From Opitutus sp. (GTDB lineage: Bacteria; Verrucomicrobiota; Verrucomicrobiia; Opitutales; Opitutaceae), in assembly GCA_009695305.1 (NCBI GenBank), contig SIBG01000032.1, positions 1 through 42,983 of the forward strand: DNA of 42,983 nt, in the 5' to 3' direction. A program made the position numbers and the translations under genes. Each line of letters begins with the position of its first letter. Within the stretch, counting starts at the first letter, position 1. Positions 32,773 to 40,300 of the stretch are shown one piece after another. The notes under the pieces were generated by a model that was given only the letters and a program-made list of their open reading frames with translations, was not told where the DNA came from and did not search any database.

Positions 32773-34320
32773 ATGAAACGCCTGCCCCTCCCTCGCCTCC
32801 GCTTCGCCGCCCTGCTCGCGCTCGCCTTTGCCTCGTCGACCCTCGCCGCCGAGAAGCCCAACGTCATCGTCATCATGGCCGACGATCTCGGCTACGGCGA
32901 CATCTCGGTCAATGGCGCCACCGCGATCCAAACGCCCAATATCGACCGCCTCGCCGCCGAGGGCCTGCGCTTCACGAGCGGCTACTGTTCCGCCTCCACC
33001 TGCACCCCGACGCGCTATTCGTTTCTCACCGGCAGCTACGCGTTTCGGCGCAAGGGCACCGGCATCGCCCCGCCCAACGGCCACCTCGTGATCCCGTCCG
33101 ACACGTTCACCATCGCCGACATCGCCAAAGCCGCCGGCTACCGCACTGCCGTCATCGGCAAATGGCACCTCGGCCTCGGCGTCGAGGGCCAGGGCCCCGA
33201 TTGGAACGGCGCCCTCGTGCCGGGCCCGCGCGAGCTCGGCTTCGACTACAATTTCATTTTGCCCACCACCAACGACCGTGTCCCGCAGGTCTACGTGGAA
33301 AATAATCGCGTCCTCAACCTCGACCCCCGCGACCCGCTCTGGGTCGGCGACCAGCAACCCGCCAGCGACCATCCCACCGGGATCAGCCATCGCGCCACGC
33401 TCAAGCTGGACTGGTCCCTCGGTCACAACGGCACGATCCACAATGGCATCTCGCGCATCGGCTTTTACACCGGCGGAAAAGCCGCCCGTTTTCGCGACGA
33501 AGATCTCGGCGATAAATGGGTCGAGAAAGCCAACACCTGGCTCGAAGCCAACCGCATCCAGCCGTTCTTTCTCTTCTTTGCCTCGCACGATATTCATGTC
33601 CCACGCATGCCGCACGAGCGCTTCCAGGGCGCGACCACGCTCGGCTTTCGCGGTGACTCCATCGTCGAGTTCGACTGGTCCGTCGGCGAGCTCATGAAAA
33701 CCCTCGACCGCCTCGGTCTCGCCGAAAAAACCCTCATCGTGCTCTGCTCCGACAACGGCCCCGTCATGGACGACGGTTACAAGGACGGTGCGCTCGAGAA
33801 ACGCGGCAACCACCGCGCCGGCGGTCCGTTTCGCGGTGGAAAATATTCCGTCTACGAAGGCGGCACGCGCACGCCCTTCATCACGCGGTGGAAAGGTCGC
33901 ATTCAGCCCGGCGTCTCCACCGCACTCGTCTCCACCATCGACCTCGCCGCTAGTCTCGCCGCGCTGACCGGCACTGCACTCCCGGCCGACGCCTGCGGCG
34001 ACAGCTTCGACGTCTCCGCCGCGCTCCTCGGCCAACCCGGTGCGAAAGGCCGAGAGCACTACGTCCAACAAGACAACGGCGGCACCGGCAATTTCGGCTT
34101 CCGCGTCGGCGATTGGAAACTCGTCCGCTACGAAACCAAGTTCGCGAACAATGAAATCGTCGAACAGCCGCTCCAGCGCACCGCGGCCCCGTTGTTCCAG
34201 CTCTTCGATCTCGCCAAGGATCCCGGTGAGACGACCGACGTGTTGGCGAAAAACCCCGAGGTCGGCGAAAAACTCCAGACGCGCCTCGCCGCCATCGTCG
34301 CCGCCAGTCGCAGTCGCTAG
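32773..34320 (+). CDS. Secreted sulfatase
   Basis: A 515-residue sulfatase with a signal peptide (MKRLPLPRLRFAALLALAFASSTLAA). It has the metal-binding Asp37-Asp38 in MADDLGYGDI, the formylglycine motif CTPTR with Cys77, GKWHLGLG and the second metal-binding pair in LCSDNGP. The C-terminal part (FQLFDLAKDPGETTDVLAKNPE) is the standard sulfatase end domain. It would hydrolyse sulfate esters of a carbohydrate in the periplasm or outside the cell, after conversion of Cys77 to formylglycine by a sulfatase-modifying enzyme not encoded here. It is followed after 40 bases by a second sulfatase, probably in the same unit. Substrate not predictable. Confidence 0.93.
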   Translation: MKRLPLPRLRFAALLALAFASSTLAAEKPNVIVIMADDLGYGDISVNGATAIQTPNIDRLAAEGLRFTSGYCSASTCTPTRYSFLTGSYAFRRKGTGIAPPNGHLVIPSDTFTIADIAKAAGYRTAVIGKWHLGLGVEGQGPDWNGALVPGPRELGFDYNFILPTTNDRVPQVYVENNRVLNLDPRDPLWVGDQQPASDHPTGISHRATLKLDWSLGHNGTIHNGISRIGFYTGGKAARFRDEDLGDKWVEKANTWLEANRIQPFFLFFASHDIHVPRMPHERFQGATTLGFRGDSIVEFDWSVGELMKTLDRLGLAEKTLIVLCSDNGPVMDDGYKDGALEKRGNHRAGGPFRGGKYSVYEGGTRTPFITRWKGRIQPGVSTALVSTIDLAASLAALTGTALPADACGDSFDVSAALLGQPGAKGREHYVQQDNGGTGNFGFRVGDWKLVRYETKFANNEIVEQPLQRTAAPLFQLFDLAKDPGETTDVLAKNPEVGEKLQTRLAAIVAASRSR

Positions 34321-34360
34321 TCCGGTGGCAAAGCACTCCGGCGTGAAATTGAAAGACCCT

Positions 34361-35926
34361 ATGAAACCCAACCATCATCTCCTCCTTGCCGCCCTCGGTT
34401 CAATCGTTCTAGCCGCCTCATCCGCGTTCGCCGCCGCGGCCCCAACCGCGAAAAAGCCCAACGTCCTCTTCATCGCCATCGACGACCAGAACGACTGGAT
34501 CGGCCACCTCGGCGGCCACCCGATGGCGAAGACCCCGAACCTCGACCGGCTCGCTGCGCGCGGCACCACGTTTCTCAACGCCCACTGCCAGGCCCCGCTC
34601 TGCAATCCGTCGCGCACGAGCCTCATGCTCGGTCTGCGCCCCACCACCACCGGCGTCTACGGCCTCGCCCCATGGTTTCGCACGCTACCCGAGTGGAAAG
34701 ACCGCGTCGCCCTGCCGCAGCATTTTGCGGACAACGGTTACCGCACGGTCGCCACCGGGAAAATTTATCACGGCGGCACCGGTGGTGGTGGTGGTGGCGC
34801 CGGTAAGGCCAAGGGAAAAAACAGGGCCGCGGCCGATGCCTCGCCCAACGCCCGGCCTGAATTCCAGATCAACGGCGGCATTGGTGGCATCGGCACCAAG
34901 CCGCCGCAAAAACTCATTCCCGCCACCCCCATGGGCAACAATCCGCTCATGGACTGGGGCGTCTGGCCGCTCGACAACGACGACACCGGCAAGGGCGACT
35001 ACCAGGTTGCCAGCTGGACCGTCGACCAGATCAAGTCCGCGCCGAAGGATCAGCCCTTCTTTCTCGCGGCCGGTTTCTTCCTCCCGCACGTGCCATGTTA
35101 CGCGACCCAGAAGTGGTTCGATCTCTATCCCGACGACGACAGCGTGCTGCCGAAAATTCTCGAAAACGATCGCGCCGATACGCCGCGTTTCTCCTGGTAT
35201 CTCCACTGGCACCTGCCCGAGCCGCGTCTTCAGTGGGTTCAAGAAAACAATCAGTGGCGCAACCTCGTCCGCAGTTATCTCGCGTGCACCAGCTTCGTCG
35301 ATGCGCAGATCGGCCGGCTTCTCGTCGCCCTCGACGAAGCCGGCCTCGCCGACAACACGATTGTCGTCGTCTGGGGCGATCACGGATGGCACCTCGGCGA
35401 AAAAGGTATCACCGGAAAAAACACCCTCTGGGATCGCGGCACCAAAGTGCCCCTCATCTTCGCCGGCCCGGGCGTCAAAGGCGGCCAACGCGCGATGCAG
35501 CCCGCCGAACTCCTCGATCTTTATCCGACGTTGATTGATCTCGCCGGCCTGCCCGCCCGCACCGACCTCGAAGGCATCAGCCTCGCCCCACAACTCAAGA
35601 ACGCGGCCACCGTCCGTCTGCGCCCCGCCGTTACGAGTCACAACCAAGGCAACCACGCGGTGCGCAGCGAACGCTGGCGCTACATCCGCTATGCCGACGA
35701 CACCGAGGAACTTTACGATATGCAGAACGATCCCAACGAGTGGGCCAACGTCGCCGCGAAACCCGAGCACGCCGCCGTGATTGCCGAGCACAAGAAATGG
35801 CTGCCCAAAATCGACCGCCCACCCGCGCCCAACAGCGCGAGCCGCGTGCTCACCTACGACCGAAAAACCGACGAAGCCATCTGGGAAGGCAAAACCGTCC
35901 GCCGCACCGATCCCATTCCGCAATAG
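34361..35926 (+). CDS. Secreted sulfatase, iduronate-2-sulfatase-like
   Basis: A 521-residue sulfatase with a signal peptide (MKPNHHLLLAALGSIVLAASSAFA). Metal-binding Asp41-Asp42 (AIDDQNDWIG), formylglycine motif CNPSR with Cys81, GKIYHGG and the second metal-binding pair in WGDHGWHLGEKG are all present. 'DDQNDW' and 'GDHGWHLGE' are typical of iduronate-2-sulfatase-like enzymes. A low-complexity insert of about 22 residues (about 136-158, Gly-rich then Lys/Ala-rich) interrupts the region after GKIYHGG and is probably a surface loop. The C-terminal region YADDTEELYDMQNDPNEWANVA closes the family fold. It is the last plus-strand gene of the run and converges with the lactonase gene at 35977. 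Confidence 0.93.
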   Translation: MKPNHHLLLAALGSIVLAASSAFAAAAPTAKKPNVLFIAIDDQNDWIGHLGGHPMAKTPNLDRLAARGTTFLNAHCQAPLCNPSRTSLMLGLRPTTTGVYGLAPWFRTLPEWKDRVALPQHFADNGYRTVATGKIYHGGTGGGGGGAGKAKGKNRAAADASPNARPEFQINGGIGGIGTKPPQKLIPATPMGNNPLMDWGVWPLDNDDTGKGDYQVASWTVDQIKSAPKDQPFFLAAGFFLPHVPCYATQKWFDLYPDDDSVLPKILENDRADTPRFSWYLHWHLPEPRLQWVQENNQWRNLVRSYLACTSFVDAQIGRLLVALDEAGLADNTIVVVWGDHGWHLGEKGITGKNTLWDRGTKVPLIFAGPGVKGGQRAMQPAELLDLYPTLIDLAGLPARTDLEGISLAPQLKNAATVRLRPAVTSHNQGNHAVRSERWRYIRYADDTEELYDMQNDPNEWANVAAKPEHAAVIAEHKKWLPKIDRPPAPNSASRVLTYDRKTDEAIWEGKTVRRTDPIPQ

Positions 35927-35976
35927 CTGAGCCCTCGTGGCCTACCTCGCCTCGCGGCGGAGGAGGTCATCGCTCG

Positions 35977-37116
35977 TCACGGCTGCACGAACAAAATGCA
36001 GATCGGCGCGGGCACGTTGATCACGCCTTTGGTCTGATAGGTGAGCTCGCCCGTCGTCTGGTCTACTTTGTGCACCGCGACGGTGTTCGAGTCGGCCCCG
36101 GCCGCGAGCAGCCAGCCGCCATCCGGCGAGAGGGCGATGTTGCGCGGAAACGCCCCGCGCACCGGTTGCACTTGGATCACTTGCAGTGCGGCGGTGGCGG
36201 GATCGGCCCGGTAAACGGTCACGGTGTCGTTTCCGCGATTCGACGAATAGAGAAATCGACCGTTCGCGTGCACCAGGATCTCGGCCGCGGCGTTCATTGC
36301 CTCCTTGGCTTTCACGTCCGCGCTGAGTGCCGGGACGGTCGCGAGTTGCTTCGCGGTGCCCGCCGCGGCATCCCACGCCAACGTCGTGACCGATGACGCC
36401 AACTCGTTGAGCAGGTAAATAAATTTTCCGTCGGGCGAAAACTTCAGGTGCCGCGGACCGCCGCCCGGCACCGCGGCCGCAAAGCCGTGGCGCTCGATGG
36501 CGGGCGCATCAAGGTTGAGGCGATAGATCATGATGCCATCGAGCCCGAGATCCGGCACCAGCGCGAAGCGCCCGTCGGGAGAAAATGCGATCATATGCGC
36601 GTGCGGTTTTTCCTGCACGGGTTTCACGACGCCGGATCCACCCTTATGCCTCACCAGCTGCGCCGGCCCCAGCTTGCCCGCCGCATCGAGGGGAAACAGC
36701 GCCGTCGAGCCGCCACCGTATTGCGCGGTGAGGAGAAACTTCCCGCTCGGATGCACCGCGATATGCGCCGCGCCGCCGTCGCCCGTGGGCGCGGAGTTGA
36801 CCACCTCCAGCGCGCCCCCCGCCCCGATCGTGTAACCAATCGCGCCCGGGCCGCCGGAAAAATTCGCGACCGCATAGAGTTTGGTGCGGTCGGGATGCAG
36901 CGCGAGAAAGCCGGGACCACCGACTTCGGCGACCAACTCCGCCGCCGTGAGTTTGCCGCTCTTCGAATCGAAAGTCGCCCGGTAGATGCCCTTGGCCCCG
37001 GGCCCGCCCGTGCCGAAATAAACCGGCACGGCGTCCGCCGCCCACGCGCCGGCTGCGCCGCACCAGAGTAAGAATGACACAGCCATCGGCAGCCCGGGGA
37101 ATGGTTTCATCGCCAT
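35977..37116 (-). CDS. Secreted lactonase-family seven-bladed beta-propeller protein
   Basis: A protein of 379 residues with a signal peptide (FLLWCGAAGAWAA). Propeller-blade repeats follow, such as GFLALHPDRTKLYAVANF, AAHIAVHPSGKFLLTAQYGGG, AHMIAFSPDGRFALVPDLGLDGIMIY, PRHLKFSPDGKFIYLLNELASSVT and PRNIALSPDGGWLLAAGADSNTVAV. The pattern and the YFGTGGPGAKGIYRATFDSKSGKLT start match the 6-phosphogluconolactonase-type lactonase family (PF10282). The signal peptide argues against a pentose-phosphate role; these secreted homologues probably open sugar lactones or simply bind ligands. The start is at 37116, with 37110 as an alternative. It is transcribed away from the giant surface-protein gene with about 250 bases between. 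Confidence 0.88.
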   Translation of the reverse strand: MAMKPFPGLPMAVSFLLWCGAAGAWAADAVPVYFGTGGPGAKGIYRATFDSKSGKLTAAELVAEVGGPGFLALHPDRTKLYAVANFSGGPGAIGYTIGAGGALEVVNSAPTGDGGAAHIAVHPSGKFLLTAQYGGGSTALFPLDAAGKLGPAQLVRHKGGSGVVKPVQEKPHAHMIAFSPDGRFALVPDLGLDGIMIYRLNLDAPAIERHGFAAAVPGGGPRHLKFSPDGKFIYLLNELASSVTTLAWDAAAGTAKQLATVPALSADVKAKEAMNAAAEILVHANGRFLYSSNRGNDTVTVYRADPATAALQVIQVQPVRGAFPRNIALSPDGGWLLAAGADSNTVAVHKVDQTTGELTYQTKGVINVPAPICILFVQP

Positions 37117-37365
37117 GAGCCGTAGCACAGGCGGCGGAGTGGCGCCAAGCCAGATCGCAGGCACGACGTTTCGCCGGTCGCCGCCGGTGAATTCGCTTTT
37201 ATCCAACCACCCCACGAGCCCGGCATGGCGCAACGCCGCACGTCCAAGTCTCAAGTTGCTTCACGGCCAACCGCCCGACACTCGCACGCCCGACCTCAGA
37301 CTGCTTGAATTGAACGGGAGCGTCGGTATGGGTAGACGCCGATTTGTATTTTTAACTCCGCAACC

Positions 37366-40300
37366 ATGCCCCGTCCTCCTACTCTTACCCGATGGAAAGC
37401 GCTTGGGTTGGCCGCGCTCGTCCCGGCCGTATTGTCCGCCGCCACCTACACCAACAACTTCAACTCGCTCGCCACCGACACGCCGAACGGCGCCAGCAAC
37501 ACCTCCCTCACTCTGGGCGGCGGCTTGCTCAACGGCGTGGCGACTAATGTCACCCTGATTTCCAGTCGGAAGGACACCAACGGCGCCGGCACGATCAATG
37601 TGGGTATCGTGAAGACCGGCGTCGGCTCGGCTCGCGACACCGCGCTTCGGCTGGCGGACAAAGCGACGGGCAGCAGCACAGCCGCGCTGGTGCTGCCCGT
37701 GATCGATGCCACGGCCGCGGTGACGGATTTCACCGTTACGCTGCGGTTGCTGATGGATCGAGTCGGCGGAGCGACACCCGCGGATGGCTTCAACATCAGC
37801 TTCGGTTCGTCGCTGAGTGGCGCCGGCGGTGCCGGCGGACACATTGCCGCGTATGGGTTGGTGGTGAACTTCGACACCTTCGAAAATGCCACCACCGATC
37901 CGCGGAGCATCGAGGTCTTTGCGGATGTCAACAGCGTGGGCAATTTCCTCGCCGCGAAGCTCCCCGGTGGAAACTTCACCTACGACCAAACCTTCCGCAC
38001 GGTGACGCTGCACTGGGATGCATTCAACGGACTGGACCTCACCTACGATGGCATCGCGATTTTCACGGATTTGCCGACGCCGGGCTTTATTCCGACCGTG
38101 GGCGGCAACTTTGCGCTCAACGCCGCCACGGGCGGTTTGATGCATGACGTATTCATCGATGATCTTTCGATCACCACGGTCACCACTCCGGTGCCACCGC
38201 TCGCCACGAGCGGCGTGATCATCGAGGAAATCATGGCGGACAACGCCACCGGCCTGGAGGACGAGGATCTCGCTCCCTCGGACTGGATCGATCTCTACAA
38301 TGGCACCGCCGCGCCGGTCAGCCTGGCCGGGTGGCGTCTCGACTACACCAGCGCGCCCATCGCCGCGCCCGGCACGACTCCGCCGCCCGCCAGCTACCCC
38401 CTGCCCAATCTGAGCCTTCCCGCCTTCGGTCATCAGATTATTTTCGCCTCGGGCAAGAATCGATTCACCAATGTCCGACCGCACGCCAACTTCACCCTGC
38501 AAAAGGAGGGTGGCACGCTCATGCTCGTGCGCGCCGACGGCACCACCGTGGCGCACTCACTGAGCTACGGCCCGCAGCGGGAGGACGTGGCCTTCGGTGG
38601 GCTGGGGTCCACTCAGACGGCGGGGTATTTCGAAGTTGCGACCCCGGTCGCGACCAACACCGGTCGCCAAGCCGCCGGACCCCGCGTAGCCGCGCCGGTC
38701 TTCTTCAAGCCGGGCGTCGTGCCGCTCGCCGATCAGCCGAGCACGGTGATCGCTGCAGCCCTCACGCTGGGAATGCAATTGCCGGCCGGTGCGCCAGCCG
38801 GCGCCGAAATCCGCTATACGCTGAATACGACGGAGCCGACCGAGACCTCGACGCTCTATACGACTCCGCTCGACATCACGGCGGGCACCTGCGTCAAGGC
38901 CCGGGTCTTTGCGCCGGGCTATCTGCCGTCGAAAACCGGCAACCGGGCGTTTATCTGGCTCTCCGGCGCGGCGGACACCAACGCCACCACCCTCGTCAAC
39001 GTCGCGAGCAACTACAATGCCTCGGGGCAGCCGTTCAGCAGCAATCTGCCGGTCATCGTGCTCGACAGTTTCCTGCGCAACATCGACGGGCTCACGAATC
39101 CCCTCGGGCTGCGTCCCCATCGGTTTACCCAGATGGCGGTGTATGACGTGAAGCCCGGCGCGAATCGCGCCAGCCTCGCCAACGCTCCGGATCAAGTGCT
39201 GCGCAGCGGCATGCACGTGCGCGGCCAGAGTTCCTCCGGCGAAGCGGAGCGGCCCTATGCATTGGAGTTCTGGAAGGAGGAGGCCGACGAGGATCGCAAC
39301 GAGCCGCTGCTGGGCCTGCCGAGCCACAGCGATTGGATTTTGCAGAGCCTGACCTTGGACAAATCGCTCATGCGAAATTATCTCATGCAACAGGCCATGT
39401 TCGAGGCCAACGGCCCGGGCGCCGGCATGCGCTGCCGTTTCGTCGAGGTGTTTTTCAACCAAGGCAACGGCACGCTCGATTACAGCGACTACCGCGGCGT
39501 TTACCTGCTCATGGAGAAGCCGTCGCGTGGAAAGGAGCGGGTCGACGTGGCCAAACTCAACGACAGCATGAGTGACCCGGCGTTGGTCAACGGCGGATTT
39601 ATTTTCAAAAACGACAAGCTGCCTTACGACTACAAGATCAACGCCGCCTCCAATCCTGCCATCCCGGGCTCGAGCCGGGACTACGACATCAGCGATCCCG
39701 CTCCGGTCACCGCCACGCAGGCGAACGCCCTGGTCGGCTGGCTGAATCGCATGACCTCCGCCCTCGCCGCGCCGGACTTCAACCAACCCCCCAGTGCGAA
39801 CTTCTATGCGAAATGGATCCATGAACGCAGCTTCATTGACCAGACGCTCTGGCTGGAGCTGGGCAAAGAAGTCGATGCCTACGTCTTCAGTCACTATTTT
39901 GCCAAGGACCGTAACGGTCCGCTGACCGCCTTCCCGCTCTGGGATGTCGATCGCAGCCTGGGGAACAGCAACTATGGGAGCTCGAACGCTTCCTTCGGCA
40001 TGAAATGGTGGGTGGTGGGCTCGAACTACACGTATTACTCGCGGTTGGACGACGACTCCGAGTTCAACGATCGCTATTGGAACCGCTGGACGGCGTTGCG
40101 GCGCTCGCACTTTTCCAAGGAGACCCTCTTCGATCGCATCGAGACGGCTTACGCGCAGCTCACGGACGGCAGTCGCGCGGATATCGTCACCACCTCGAAC
40201 AGCGTCACCATGGCCGTGCAGGTGCCGGCCGCCCGGCACTACCGGAAATATCCCAACCTCGGCAGCAACACCTTCCCGGGCGGCCAGACCGGTCAGGCCA

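Noticed and set aside
32773..35926. Two adjacent sulfatases considered as a recent tandem duplication
   Set aside because: They differ in motif context (CTPTR versus CNPSR; SDNG versus GDHG) and belong to different sulfatase subgroups.
35944..35965. Imperfect hairpin between the convergent sulfatase and lactonase genes as a bidirectional terminator
   Set aside because: The stem is bulged and there is no T-run on either strand, so I do not call it.
37305..37332. Possible promoter TTGAAT - 16 bases - TATGGG upstream of the surface-protein gene
   Set aside because: Only the TTGA and TAT parts match consensus, and such matches are expected by chance. No other support in the 37117-37365 divergent gap.
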